Shown in pieces: positions 1-9,929 of a stretch of DNA of 64,000 nucleotides. The stretch is taken from positions 3,399,725-3,463,724 of the forward strand of contig OZ022260.1 of NCBI GenBank assembly GCA_963978905.1, read 5' to 3'. The translations under genes were made by a program, and so were the position numbers. Position 1 is the first letter of the stretch. Each line of letters begins with the position of its first letter. Source of the DNA: Trichostrongylus colubriformis (lineage: Eukaryota > Nematoda > Chromadorea > Rhabditida > Trichostrongylidae). The notes beneath the pieces were generated by a model. That model did not search any database. It saw only the letters and a list, made by a program, of their open reading frames with translations, and was not told where the DNA came from.

Positions 1-185
1 ACGCTACCGCCCTAATTTTCTGTCCTAATGGCACATACAAAAATCCTCTCGTGAGCATCTTGCCACTTATCATTCCCTGGCCTGCCCTACTCCTTTAAAT
101 TAATCTGTGATGCCTAGCTCAAGCCACTCTCGCTGCTCATATGGCAGGTATGGCCCGAAACGAAGTCGCATGCCAAAAGGGACTC
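1..185. other. left edge, no feature seen
   Basis: Nothing recognisable. If the PET gene continues leftwards, this stretch would lie in its next intron. No LIM-type cysteine/histidine spacing is visible on the minus strand here. Confidence 0.4.
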
Positions 186-631
186 AAAGGAATCGTCCAC
201 AGAAAAATGAGCTTTTTTGTTACCCATATATTTATGTTGAAATTGCTTAATAAGTGTCGCATACAAATATTCACGCGAAAAAATGAGAATTCGGCTAACA
301 ATAGAATTCAGCTGCCAAAATTCTCGGCCGGGTGGGCGGGGCCTCCGACTCAAGGCCCCGTCCCCTCGTCCGCCGCGATTGAGAACAGGAGAACGGAGAG
401 TGGGACTATTTACGTAACTTTCTGTTCCTACAATGCGTCTCCGACCGCGGCAGACGAAGGAGTGGGCACTTGCACAGAGGCCCCGCCCACCCGGCCGAGA
501 ATTCGTGATGCTGTATCTTAGCCGGATTCACATTTATTTTCATAAAACTTTGCATGCGGCCTACATTAGGCAAATACAACATAATTATATGGGTAACAGA
601 AAAACATAGTTTATCCGTGGACGATTCTTTT
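186..631. mobile_element. foldback MITE, family FB copy A
   Basis: Long palindrome. It begins AAAGGAATCGTCCAC and ends with the reverse complement GTGGACGATTCTTTT. Both arms carry the same blocks in mirror order: a TTACCCATAT block, a GCATGC/AAA block, a CACGCGAAAA block and a GC-rich GGGCGGGGCC centre. Six further copies lie in this window. The open frames on both strands are by-products of the palindrome, and no transposase is present. It is a non-autonomous element; the superfamily is uncertain. Confidence 0.85.
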
Positions 632-639
632 AAAATTAC

Positions 640-899
640 AACTACCAACCACCACCAAGCAAAGCAAATTTACAGTAGAAATTTTTATAAGGTGTCCCAA
701 ACGCATAAATGCTAGCCCATCCTACCCTACCATCCCATTATCCTCTTTTTAAACGATAAACGAGTTACTGATGGAATGCGCCGTCCGCTCATCCACTACT
801 CCCGTTGCGAAGTTCACTGGTCTGGTCAAATATCAAAAGCTGCTACGAAATTGAACTAGATCCCATTCACGAACCTAAAGAATTCGTTGCAAGACCCAC
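640..899. other. presumed intron of the PET gene
   Basis: No gene seen. The interval starts with the donor GTGGGT (on the minus strand) that follows the PET exon. It contains no exon I can support, so the next exon is probably left of the window. Confidence 0.4.
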
Positions 900-1055
900 C
901 TTTCGTTCCGTGTTACTGCCTAAATGCCTACAGTAGGCAACAGACAGATCCTGTCGTGGTAATTGTGTGAGCAATTGTTTTTCACGATGCTTTTCTCCAC
1001 TTGAATTCACTCGTGGTACAATATGATTCGGTAACTGAGCCATATACTCCTCAAC
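900..1055 (-). CDS. PET-domain exon of a PET-LIM protein (Testin/Limpet/Prickle group)
   Basis: This 156-nt minus-strand exon has 52 codons and is phase 0 at both ends. It follows a strong acceptor (TTTTTTTCAG at 1056 and up) and is followed by AAG|GTGGGT. The frame reads VEEYMAQLPN..., then VPRVNSSGEK, REKQLL, QLPRQDLSVAYCRHL. The PET family has exactly this order: an LP...VP core, a G-E/A-K-x-R-x-x-Q-L segment, then QLP-x-x-D and a cysteine. PET domains precede LIM zinc-finger domains in cytoplasmic actin- and membrane-associated scaffold proteins. The QLPRQDL...YCRH form fits Testin/Limpet better than the Prickle consensus QLPPHDNEVRYC, which is family knowledge from memory. The upstream partner exon is 7505-7596. 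The LIM domains are not in the window. The domain call is strong, the exact orthologue uncertain. Confidence 0.85.
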
Positions 1056-1274
1056 CTGAAAAAAATCGATAACGATCAATAACCATGTTCTAGCCGACAG
1101 CACCGTTATGTCTGAAAATTTTTCTGTTTTTCTATTGAGGATGTATTTTCAGCCATACTGTTTTCCATCCTAGTAAGGACACGACCGACCGTCAACCAAG
1201 AGGGGGCAGGCTACGTGACCATAGCCGCTTCTGGACTACCGTATATCTTCCTGTGCTTGGCCAAATAGACTTAC
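1056..1274 (-). other. proximal part of the intron before the PET exon
   Basis: The segment runs from a strong donor, GTAAGTCT (minus, reading down from 1274), to the acceptor TTTTTTTCAG at 1056. If the ORF at 1275-1382 is an alternative first exon, this is its 219-nt intron. Otherwise it is the 3' end of the 6.4-kb intron from the WVPPGL exon. Confidence 0.4.
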
Positions 1275-1382
1275 ATTGATCAGCCATGGGACCCGTCGAG
1301 TAGCGGCGAATATCGACGAGGCTTCATTCATGAATCTAATCATCACAGGATCTTCAAGCATACTCTCCGTTAGCAAACCCAT
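1275..1382 (-). CDS. possible alternative first exon of the PET gene
   Basis: On the minus strand an ATG at 1382 opens 36 codons (MGLLTESMLE...VPWLIN) ending directly at AAT|GTAAGTCT, a strong donor. It is phase 0 and would join the PET exon 219 nt downstream. That junction would replace the WVPPGL box by RRVPWLIN. The main reading is different: exon 7505-7596 joins the same acceptor and gives the canonical WVPPGL-to-VEEYM spacing. This ORF is therefore either an alternative promoter isoform or chance. An in-frame TGA lies upstream of the ATG. No known domain is visible in the 36 residues. Confidence 0.35.
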
Positions 1383-1594
1383 CGTCGTTGCGATGGTCCA
1401 GCTGCGGAGTCGTCAGAAGTGTCGTCCAGTGTCAGGAAATGAATGGAGTGGAACAACAAATATCATCGACGTGAGCGATACGGAGGAAAACGGTTTAGAG
1501 TGATCAAAAAACCAGGGAAACTAGTGGGAAAAGTGGAAAATCGCAGAGAGGCGTAAATTAACAGGAAAGTCGCTGTAATTATTGGATGCAGACT

Positions 1595-1880
1595 GGGTGT
1601 GTGCACTTATGACAAGAAATCGCTTCGCGGCGTCGCACTCACGGCGCCATCAGTACCACTTGCCGGTCGATTGCCCTTGAGAGCCCGGCAGAGCGTGGCT
1701 GCATCACATCTGCACTTCCACCCCATGCCACACTGCCTCTTGCACCCATGCCACCCTGCCTCTTCCACCCACCCACACTGCCTCGTTTAAAAGCTGCCAT
1801 GCCCTGCCGCTGGTACTCGCACCCGCCGAGCCGCTCGTCACGCCTGGCCGCGCGAAAATTTGCCATAAGTGTACACACCC
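1595..1880. mobile_element. Mutator-like MITE, family MU copy a
   Basis: Terminal inverted repeats begin GGGTGTGTGCACTTATG on the left and, on the opposite strand, GGGTGTGTACACTTATG on the right. The interior is GC-rich (GCGGCG, TGCCACACTGCC and similar). Flanks share TGCAGA within a 9-nt window (ATGCAGACT against GTGCAGATA), an eroded 9-bp target duplication. The family has three other copies here. ORFs inside are artefacts of the GC-rich palindrome. Confidence 0.75.
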
Positions 1881-1982
1881 GTGCAGATAGGATCACAAAG
1901 AGAGAAAGCGAGGGACAAGAATTCACTAGCGAGAAAGCCTCCATGAAAAGCGCAAAAAGATGCTATATTCTATGGTGGGTGA

Positions 1983-2150
1983 GGGGACAACGTGTGGAAT
2001 ATTGAAAGGTGACATGTCTTCCCATGAACTTTGAAAAGGGACACCAGTTTTACATGATAGCACATGTAAATCTATGGCATCTACGATGCGTTTTTGACAC
2101 GTCTTGTAAAGACACGCTACCGATCAACTTTAACAAGCTGCCCACACCTC
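1983..2150. mobile_element. short hairpin MITE, family GC-run, copy 1
   Basis: Inverted arms: the left arm reads GGGGACAACGTGTGGAATATTG...ACATGTCTT, and the reverse complement of the right arm gives GGGCAGCTTGTTAAAGTTGATC...GTGTCTTTAC. The same arms recur at 31259-31430 and 61459-61545. In most copies they end in runs of G or C. There is no coding content. Confidence 0.5.
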
Positions 2151-2159
2151 ATTTGATTT

Positions 2160-3511
2160 AGCGCAGAAAATGCCCCTCAAAACGAAAATAGCAAGTGAGA
2201 CAACTCATGGAGGAGACAAAAAATCAAAGGAGATCGCTGGAGAAGATGGTGCTTGCTGCACCATCGATCAGTCAAGCATAGTGTGGAAATCAGCCACATC
2301 AATCGACCAACCACCTGAGATGGACTACTTCCATTACAAAAAAAATTGACTATAAAAAACGAGAGTTTTTTAATTGGGATTGCGCCCTGCATTCGCTTTC
2401 GTATTCAAGACAGTAACATTATTTAATGTGGTCAGATCTTATAGTATGCATCATCTGGAAGGACCTCTATAACGATAAACAATTTTCACAGGCAATCTAC
2501 ATAGAAAGATGGATGGGAAGGAATACGTTTGCCAAACAAATCATGATTGGCTCGAGAAAAGAAATAGTACTCGACATATTGCATGTGAAACAGCGCCTCT
2601 ATTCACTGCGCAAGCGCGGCGAAAATAGCTCCAAACAAACAGATGTTTTATTGCGTCGCTGATACAGCCGGATTATAGGGGCGACTTCAGGTCACGCACT
2701 TTCAACTTCTAAATTTAGGCGATGGGCCGCGCCATACTCATAACCTTAACGAGAAATCGTAGGCATAATTGGGAGGGTCTAATCTTTTGCAAGGCGACGA
2801 CGCTCAGCAAAAATAATCAAGAAAGAACATAGGTTCATATGTGCTCGTATGGGATTGAGCAGTTCTCATACCAAAGCCTTGAAAAACCAGGTGGAGGACT
2901 GAGATAAACAGAAGAGCTGACAGCTCTGCGCCTTACTCAGCTGAGATATTTTGCTTCATTAAGTACCAGCTGACTTCCAAACACAAAAAAGTTGAATGAG
3001 AAATGTAAACCTCGACCAAAGTTATAGTTAGAATCCAAAACCTCATACATAATATTTTTGACCGCTACCGTATATAAATCCCATGTAAATTTTATATTGT
3101 ATTTAAGCACAGATAGCAAAGCCGCAAATCTTGAACCCTAAAAATACGCAAAAGTGATTTTTTAAGGATTTTCCCCATCAGAAAACCCTACTCCAACCAC
3201 GTGGTACTATCACAGACCAGCCGATGATGCGTGGTAGTGGGGAGAGGGGACGCGCGACTTAGACCAACTACACGAGCGCTACGATGGCTCATCCTCCGAG
3301 AAGCGCCGAAAAACAACCATCGCAACTTCAAAAACCCAGTTTGTCGGACGCTGTCGTAGTTGACATACGTCAACATCGACGCACTCCCATTACAAAGCCA
3401 AGACAGTTTCCCAGACGGAGAAAAAGTCCCAGCGGTACCGTCGTCACGGATTGAACTGGTTCATCGGATCAAATTCTACTTGGATGCGTTTATTCTTTCT
3501 TTTTTGTTCAG
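2160..3511. other. gene-less stretch
   Basis: No exon, repeat or RNA that I can support. A weak exon-like piece with donor GTAAGG (minus, near 2943-2977) was not convincing. At 3586-3620 a fragment resembling the GC-run MITE arm (GGGGGGACATTGTCGAATATTG) is visible. Confidence 0.4.
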
Positions 3512-3549
3512 CGCATAAAGAACAAAAAGCATTTTGCTATGAGAACGAG
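3512..3549 (+). CDS. candidate 38-nt exon, product unknown
   Basis: The acceptor is very strong (TTCTTTCTTTTTTGTTCAG) and the donor strong (GAG|GTGAGTAG). Two of three frames are open. The one read as HKEQKAFCYENE ends in phase 0 and the other (RIKNKKHFAMRT) ends in phase 2. The case rests on splice signals alone, because the exon is too short for any domain. It lies on the strand opposite to the PET gene and inside its long intron, so it would belong to a nested or overlapping gene. Confidence 0.35.
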
Positions 3550-3859
3550 GTGAGTAGCAAGAATAAGAACATGATCCGGGAATTGAGGGGGGACATTGTC
3601 GAATATTGTATGGCAACATGTCTACAAATGAGCAACGGAGATGCACCGTACACATACAGTCCTCATCCTGTAGAGTAGGCGTGTCTCAGCTCGTTGCGCG
3701 CGCGGCTGCGACCACGTGCGTGTACGAGTTATCCGCCGGTCAGATGAATTCGCAGCTGTTTTTCATGGTTCTTAGTATTGTCATACAAGCACCTTTTTAC
3801 ATGTGTAATCCCGTAAAACTGTGGAATGCATAGACTTTTGCTTGTCACTGCTGCTACAG

Positions 3860-3926
3860 ATTCATGTGAAGACTTGTTACTGTTTGACTTCAACGATATG
3901 TCCCCTCCTTATTTCCATAGCAAACA
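3860..3926 (+). CDS. candidate 67-nt exon, product unknown
   Basis: The acceptor GTCACTGCTGCTACAG precedes the exon and the donor ACA|GTGAGG follows it. The most protein-like frame reads SCEDLLLFDFNDMSPPYFHS, starting after two bases and ending in phase 2. A second frame (IHVKTCYC...) is also open. The first frame would run in phase into the candidate exon at 17571 and then into 29577. That is only a consistency argument, since random phases agree fairly often. No family recognised. Confidence 0.35.
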
Positions 3927-4368
3927 GTGAGGTGTACGAAACATGTTCGGCCACCATTCACAACTGCAGACGTAAATGTGAAAGTTATTTAGCTTATATA
4001 ACGCCCCAAAATAGACCTCAACCGATTCATATGGGTAGGGCTGAGTTGGTATGGACAAGGTACCATCCTAAAAGCAATGCTGGTGCAATGCCGCGCCTAC
4101 GGCCACTTCAAAAAATACTCCAACCCCTTCGACGACACCTTGAAGCTCCTGATCATCCTTTCCCTTTTTTGCTAAAGTCAATCCTAAAAAATTGCAAGAG
4201 GGTGGTCCGCTGATCAGGCCTTGGATACAACATTACCCAGTTGAACATAGCCTTCGTTCCCTTTGTGGTCGTTAAATTACTACCAACTTTGTGATGTGAG
4301 TTTCATTACCATGCGGTAATAAAATGAAACACAGGCTTCTATACTGCCTGAATCTCACAGATGTTGTG

Positions 4369-4461
4369 CAGGCTACCTACACACTCAACCGCGCGACTGG
4401 AAATCAAAGCGAAGTGCACGGCGCATCCAAAAAACACTGACACCAGGAGCAGCCGAGACTT
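4369..4461 (+). CDS. weak exon candidate before a GTAAGTGT donor
   Basis: An open stretch ends at CTTT|GTAAGTGT and starts after GATGTTGTGCAG. Two frames are open. It contains GTGCACGGCGCATCC, a motif scattered through the window's repeats, so it may be repeat-derived instead of coding. No domain is visible. Confidence 0.15.
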
Positions 4462-4573
4462 TGTAAGTGTAGAATACAGAAAATTTGAGAACATAGGAAA
4501 AATTGCACGGATGTCTGCGAAACTGCGGAATTCAGGAAAGGACAAAAGGAAAATAAGTTCGTCACAATGGTGT

Positions 4574-4788
4574 TATCCTTAAAAAAAAGGGGGGGGGGCA
4601 ATCCATAGAACGCGCTCTTACAGGACAGGATTCTTCACATGATGAAGCTAAGAGCTTCTTCAAGACATCTTAACATGTACAGGCTTGTCATCAACGTTCA
4701 ACGTTCAATCAGGTTAACACGTCAACAATGCATAGGTGTTCAACATTCCACAAAATGCCCCCCCCCCCCCCCACCTCCCTTTAGGATA
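4574..4788. mobile_element. GC-run MITE with TATCCTTAAA ends, copy 2
   Basis: Left end TATCCTTAAAAAAAAGGGGGGGGGG; right end, read on the opposite strand, TATCCTAAAGGGAGGTGGGG followed by a long G run. The interior has direct and inverted ACATGT / CGTCAACA pieces like the other GC-run copies. The 15-nt C run makes assembly length uncertain. Confidence 0.6.
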
Positions 4789-5739
4789 GCACTGTTAAAA
4801 AACTGTGGACGAAACAGTCCCACAGCCCTCAGGAAGAAGTCACATACTGAATATCTTTTGGTGATCTCAGAGGTATTTAAATGAATGTGTGGAGCATTTA
4901 TGTGGTGAATTATTATTGCAAAAGTGGACTTGATGAAGTGGTATTAATGAGGTATGAACCAGATTCATGTGTGTAAGAACTTGCGCTTCAAGCCACTAAG
5001 CCATCATCACATCATCTTAATGCATAAAGAAACAAAGGGAAATGATCTAAATTATCTCTTCTGAATGAAACTCACAGATTCTCCAGACTAACCGAAGAAA
5101 AGATCCCATTCATCCACCGTAAGTCGTCGCTGTGAAGACCACAAAAGCTCTTGGTGAACAGTGGCAATGGCGCCCATGTTTTGAAAGTCGCCGCAAAAAA
5201 AAACTATAGGGCTTCCAAGGGTGACCAAGGCTCTCGCCCTCTGGTCAGTTCAACTGGTTATAGACGGATGTGGGGGGGGGGGGACGAAAATTGCAGAATT
5301 GAGCTTAGAACGTGGGTCAGGTACGCGTTTAAATAGATCAGGGACTTGGGCGCCTCTTGCCACTGCTTACCAAAGGCTCTTCTGCTTTTCTTGAGTGGGG
5401 ACCATACGAGTAGAACAACCCCTGATTGGCATAGACCACGAGGATTTGATTAAGTCAGGGCATGAGGCTACTATCTCATCGCTTCCGCTGTAAACTAGAC
5501 GTCACTACGATGACCCGATCCATTTCGAGTGTCCTGTTCCTCACCCAGAAAATCTCAACAAGGAATATGATAGCCTATGGCGTATACAGGGGATTCACAC
5601 TGGATACGGACAAAATTAAATGGTGTAGAAATCCCTATAAAAAATCCAGCATTCCACAACCCAAATCTTCATGAAAGAAAAGAGAGCTATGGAAACCCAC
5701 TCAGAAGCAATGAAAGTATGAAATCCCCGTTAAAAAATC

Positions 5740-5965
5740 ACGCGCTCCACTTTGTGTTAAGAATGCGATTTGGTCTACACAATGACTGTGGAGGTCAGCT
5801 GATGTACAAGCTACTCCTCGCAGAGGAATATGCTACCAATTCACCGACCATTGCGGGATTTAAAGCTTACTTTACCCGAGCGCGCAATGATCCGGGATTT
5901 AATCCCCGGATCAAGCAAGATAAAGCATCGCCACTTGTCACCACCACTCTACCTCTGCCTAATTA
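5740..5965 (-). mobile_element. tRNA-derived SINE, copy S3 (diverged)
   Basis: Body matches the complete copy at 58482-58778: GATTTGG-C-TA-A-AATGACT, GGTCAGC-GAT-TACAAG, TACCAATTCACCGACC. On the minus strand the head holds a degenerate B box in the GGGGATTAAATCCCGG segment and an A-box-like region near 5950. No target duplication could be found. The ORFs crossing it are not genes. Confidence 0.6.
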
Positions 5966-6470
5966 AATGGGGAAAAGAAGTCTTATTTTCAAACAAAAAA
6001 TATCTAAACCATTCCAAACTACAACATCTAGCCTGGGCAATAAAACCAATAACTCCAGAGGGGTATTTGAACATCTGACGTCCCACAACTGTAGGGAGCT
6101 ATAATCCCAGCTGAAAAACATATTTTTTGAGGGAGATGAAGTACCGGTTGAAGGAACAAATTAAACACTAGCAATCGGGAAAACAGTTCCCGTCTAGTGA
6201 AAGTGCGAAAATGAGTCCCGGGCACACCCATGATGAAGTAGCGCTTCTTATTACTTAAATTTAGCAACATAATATTTGGAGCTGATAAAGAGGTGGCCGA
6301 AGGTAGGTGTGGTAAAACACAATGTCTTGTCGATCACAACGGGATTCAAATAAGGAGCCAGGTGTGAGACGAAACAGTGACAGATGAGGCTTGGAAGAAG
6401 GAGAGAGAGAGGCTGAGCCGCTGAAGGAAACTTGAATAGGGCCGATTCGTTGAGGAAAAGTATCAATTTC

Positions 6471-6628
6471 AGGGTGATCTTGAAACAAAGGAATCGTCCA
6501 AACTACATGCATTACCCAAGCTGGGTTACACCATTACCCAAGCTGTGTTACCCAAGCTAGGTTAAGTCTAGGGTGATCTTGAAACAAAAGAATTGTTCAA
6601 GCCATGCATTACCCAAGCAGGGTTACAC
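6471..6628 (+). repeat. two-unit tandem duplication
   Basis: AGGGTGATCTTGAAACAAA...GCATTACCCAAGC-GGGTTACAC occurs at 6471-6527 and again at 6570-6628, a shift of 99 nt. The spacer contains extra copies of the ACCCAAGCT-GGTTA motif. Non-coding. Confidence 0.8.
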
Positions 6629-7145
6629 TTTCAGTAACCCGAGAAGATTTACATTCAGATCCACAAATAGACAACGTACTCGAGAGCGGAACCAGCAAAG
6701 AAGCGCGGAAAAGAGCGGCGGCGCCACCCGCCGCGCAGTGGATATCGGTCGAGACTCTCAGCCGTTACTCATCTTTTATAAGCGTGAAACAGCAGCGTGG
6801 AAAGAAGAGTATAAAGATATGACCGAACGCAATTATCCCCAGGAGAAGGAGGCCTAGATTTCGAGATTGAATTGCTCCGTATCGAAATTGCTTCCCACCA
6901 CATTAAAAACGGTAGTCGTTTTAATTGAAAACCCTCAATCACACAGAGGAGATATCAAAGAGGGCCGGAATCGCGGTAAAGAAACGGACGCTGGTCGTGG
7001 ACGAAACGCACAGAGAGTAGCAAAAACCATTGTAGACAGTCTGTCGCCCGAGCCACAAGTACCCGTGAACTCTAGCAACCGAAAAAAACTCGGACACCAC
7101 AAAAAATGTCACGGTAATCCCGAAAATCCTCAACGGAATGTCTAA
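6629..7145 (+). CDS. long open region with one in-frame stop, product unknown
   Basis: One plus-strand frame is open from about 6573 to 7145 except for TAG at 6855-6857. The part before the stop is rich in R, K, E and Q (RSTNRQRTRERNQQRS...), the part after it basic and low-complexity. A second overlapping frame is open for 72 codons at 6604-6819. An acceptor-like TTACACTTTCAG ends at 6631. The composition suggests a disordered basic protein, an exon-intron mix, or a decayed retroelement gag-like region. I recognise no domain, and coding status is doubtful. Confidence 0.2.
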
Positions 7146-7203
7146 GTACCGTACCAGTAGCAGCGGGGGTGGCAAAAAATACGATGCGAGTGCCCCGAGA
7201 ATT
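7138..7203 (+). CDS. candidate first coding exon, product unknown
   Basis: ATG at 7138 opens 22 codons, MSKYRTSSSGGGKKYDASAP and two more, ending at ATT|GTGAGTGATT, a good donor in phase 0. The stretch looks like a disordered N-terminus. The same frame continues open to 7371 without splicing, so the donor may be unused. It lies only about 300 nt from the divergent PET-gene exon at 7505-7596 on the other strand. Confidence 0.25.
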
Positions 7204-7504
7204 GTGAGTGATTCGTCGGTGGTGATAGTATTAATGCTAATGACAAATAGAAATGGAACAACAGCTAAAACTGAGAAGAAGAAGAAGGTTGTTAGAGTGC
7301 AGGCAAGAGCTTACGGGAATGGTCAGAGACGTAGAAAATGCCGAAAAAACATTATCTCAACGAGGAAGTAATAAAGGAGTGATTATACACAAAATTATGC
7401 CTTTCGGTACAGTCATGTCCTCACACGGATGTCAGTGATAATCCCATTTCAAAAATGGTACACTTAAAGCTGCGCCTATGCGGACATATGATTACCGTAC
7501 TCAC

Positions 7505-7596
7505 CTTTTTACGGGTCAATCCAGGCGGGACCCATGAATAACCGTGACTCACTGAACCGGGTGCATCGTCTCGACTGCTGCTGATCGGCATGTTTG
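7505..7596 (-). CDS. exon with the WVPPGL box, start of the PET domain
   Basis: This 92-nt minus-strand exon starts after the acceptor ACAATATCTGTTGCAG and ends AAAAAG|GTGAGTAC. The frame begins with two bases (previous exon in phase 1) and has 30 codons: NMPISSSRDDAPGSVSHG, then YSWVPPGLTRKK. WVPPGL followed by a short linker and V-E-x-Y is the hallmark entry to PET domains. Here TRKK joins VEEYM of exon 900-1055 in phase 0 with canonical spacing. The serine-rich residues before the box are typical of a disordered leader. The intron to the next exon is 6.4 kb. The preceding exon is not identified; several phase-1 donors upstream are possible. Confidence 0.8.
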
Positions 7597-7867
7597 CTGC
7601 AACAGATATTGTAAAACTGTGGCTTATTCTCAAACCACTTTCAGCAAATTAAGAGAGGGACAAGGGTCCTTTATTGAATAATTTATAACCTTATGGGTGT
7701 TTCATGGGTTTTTGTTTAGAAAAAGATGCTAAACGGCGTTGAAGTTCACTAACACCGGCGAAAGGGAGCAATAAGATAACAGTAAATATTTAAACCATCT
7801 ATATTTATTCAATGTATTACCTTTTTCTATCGAGTAAAGTGCGAGATTCGCTGATTTATTTGCTTCA

Positions 7868-7990
7868 TACTATATCCTATATTGTATCATATATTTACAT
7901 TATAATATGTGTAATTACATATATAATGTAATATATATTTATATAATTTGTGTCATATTTGATATATTAGATGTGTATATCATAGTTATT
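7868..7990. repeat. AT-rich low-complexity tract
   Basis: Dominated by TATAT, ATATA and TAATATA strings (TTATAATATGTGTAATTACATATATAATG and similar, in short overlapping repeats). No larger structure and no gene are visible from 7600 to 8520 apart from this tract. Confidence 0.8.
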
Positions 7991-8522
7991 ACATTATTTG
8001 TAAAGGCAGATCCCGGGATGAACATGTTTTTGTAATCCGCTTGAAACTTCAACAAACAGCGAAACTTTTACGTAAAATTTCATAATTTGTAGGAAACCAT
8101 TACAGTATCTCTGTAGATCACCAGAACTTAGGAGTGGTGACTTGTAGATCATTTAGGACCCGCTCCAGACGCATATAAGACTTGATTTGAGAGGCGAACC
8201 CAATGCAACGAACTCACAGGCTAACAGTAAAGCGTAAATTCTTCTTGAGAAATGTTTTCCAATATCTCCCTAATTTTGCGATTCTTTTTTGGTTCTCTTA
8301 TATTTTGAATAAATTGTCGACATGAAATTGAACCACCGAAAAAACAAACAACTCAATAACAAACTGTTTATGAAGCATCTGCTTATCACACCAGAGAAAA
8401 CGAGAAAATAATAAGTAATAATGTCTTCAAATTTTCAGAAAACTATTTCCGTAAGAAGACATTTATACATAAATGATCGCTTCAGAAAACGATTTTGAGG
8501 GTCCTGTTCGAATCTTATCCCC

Positions 8523-8548
8523 ATTTATTTATTTATTTATTTATTTAT
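8523..8548 (+). repeat. (TTTA)n microsatellite
   Basis: About six tandem ATTT/TTTA units. A second tract of the same motif is at 28640-28660 and a related TAAA tract at 36861-36877. Confidence 0.9.
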
Positions 8549-8892
8549 GCGTGCCGTGACGCGCCATCGGATGCCATTAAGGTTACTGTAGACCTGTAGG
8601 TTATGCCCTTAGTGATGATATGATTTAGGAACAAAGCAAAAATAACACTTTGAGTTTTTAAACTTTTTACATATTCCACTCCTCCCGACTGCATTTTCCT
8701 AAAAACTATTCTCACAATGGCTATGCGAACAGCCCTCAAACAGAAAAGCATGCCAGTGTAGCGCTTCTTTTGGAGGGGTCATAAATTGGAATTCGATTTC
8801 GTTCCGGCAGTAATGTTAGCTCTTTCAGATTTATAATGACACACACCCCAACAAGCAATAAAACAAATGATGTGCATCGGGTTTGCACTCAC

Positions 8893-8962
8893 ATCAGCCA
8901 GCCACTGCTCATTTCGCTCGAAGTACAAAAAGAGCCAGCCGAATAGGTTCATAAATAAACGT
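8893..8962 (-). CDS. candidate 70-nt exon, product unknown
   Basis: On the minus strand the frame reads RLFMNLFGWLFLYFERNEQ and on to WLAD, ending at GAT|GTGAGTGC. The acceptor TTTTAATATCCCCAG is acceptable. The open frame extends further on both sides. The opposite strand is open too, which weakens the case. It lies upstream of the PET-gene exon at 7505-7596 on the same strand but ends in phase 0, which does not fit that exon's phase-1 entry. It is therefore not its direct neighbour in that reading. Confidence 0.25.
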
Positions 8963-9277
8963 CTGGGGATATTAAAACCTATGTTTAAGGTAATGGCCTT
9001 CTCAGTTCAAAATTACCCCACAAAACAGGAGCTGCCTACAAAGAAACGGTCTCTTAATTTACGCTATCGATTTCCGCGATTCTTTTGGTATTGAAGGATC
9101 CATCTGGGAAGATCTGGGAGCCTACATTGAGAATTTAAAAACCTCCCAAAAACTTCGCAGAGCCCAAGGAGTATCCACTTCTATGCGAGGCCGATACTAC
9201 CGGCTGGGGATATTCTTTAACGCGCTGTCGCTCCCTCCTGCAGTGAACCATTGCCAACCTTTCATCGAAATTTGGTC

Positions 9278-9708
9278 TTAAAGGAATCGTCCACGGAAAA
9301 TGAGTTTTTGTGTTACCCATATATTTATGTTGTATATGCCTAATGTTGGCCTCATGCAAAATTTCACGCGAAAAAATGTGAATCTGGCTGAGATACAGCA
9401 CCACAAATGCGGTCCCAGTGGGCGGGGCCTCCGTGTAAAAGCCTCGTCCCGTCTTCCGCCGCCGTTGGGAACGGAGAGTGGGACTGTTTACGTAACCTTC
9501 TGTTCCTACAATGCGTCTCAGACCACGGCGGACGCGGTACGAGGCTTTTACACGGAGGCCCCGCCCACTGGGACCGCATTTGTGGTGCTGTATCTCAGCC
9601 AGATTCACATTTTTTCGCGTGAAATTTTGCATGAGGCCAACATTAGGCAAATACAACATAAATATATGGGTAACACAAAAACTCATTTTCCGTGGACGAT
9701 TCCTTTAA
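9278..9708. mobile_element. foldback MITE, family FB copy B (nearly perfect palindrome)
   Basis: TTAAAGGAATCGTCCACGGAAAATGAG at the left is mirrored by CTCATTTTCCGTGGACGATTCCTTTAA at the right, and the arms match almost base for base to a short GC-rich centre near 9490. Both strands therefore encode nearly the same spurious peptide (MSFCVTHIFMLY...), which is how to recognise this family in ORF lists. The high arm identity points to a recent copy. Confidence 0.9.
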
Positions 9709-9744
9709 GGACGTTTTGACAATTCTACTTTTTTATGACTCCAG

Positions 9745-9918
9745 ATGAACTTTTCTAATTTTAAACCTTTTTTCAAAAAGGAAGGCGTAGTCAACCTGGG
9801 ACTTAATGATAAGAAACCATCAATTCCGTTGAGTGAAGACGTCAATCGCCGGAGCTGTGAGGACGCTCTGGAATACGCCACGCACGAAAATTCCGCTTTA
9901 AAGTATGCATTCTTTTGA
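9745..9918 (+). CDS. short ORF or first exon, product unknown
   Basis: ATG at 9745 follows CTACTTTTTTATGACTCCAG directly, a good acceptor. In nematodes that could equally be a trans-splice site for a spliced leader. The frame has 57 codons (MNFSNFKPFFKKEGVVNLGL...ENSALKYAFF) and ends TGA at 9916-9918. A donor-like AAA|GTATGC at 9902/9903 would end it earlier in phase 2. The sequence is mixed charged/hydrophobic and protein-like. It is squeezed between foldback copy B and a mariner-like element starting 12 nt after the stop. Function unknown. Confidence 0.35.
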   Translation: MNFSNFKPFFKKEGVVNLGLNDKKPSIPLSEDVNRRSCEDALEYATHENSALKYAFF

Positions 9919-9929
9919 TTGGCTATCTA

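Noticed and set aside
5577..6078. 129- and 82-codon ORFs
   Set aside because: Cross the diverged SINE S3 and contain its Pol III head read backwards.
6629..7440. Retrotransposon gag region
   Set aside because: Basic, R/K-rich frames suggested it, but there is no CCHC zinc knuckle, protease or reverse transcriptase motif nearby.
9135..9719. 183-codon and 139-codon ORFs on opposite strands
   Set aside because: Both translate the same palindrome (foldback copy B) and give nearly identical peptides; the longer one simply runs on into flanking DNA. The same applies to ORFs in the other FB copies (141-648, 28854-29281, 43327-43746, 49301-49782, 54686-55091).
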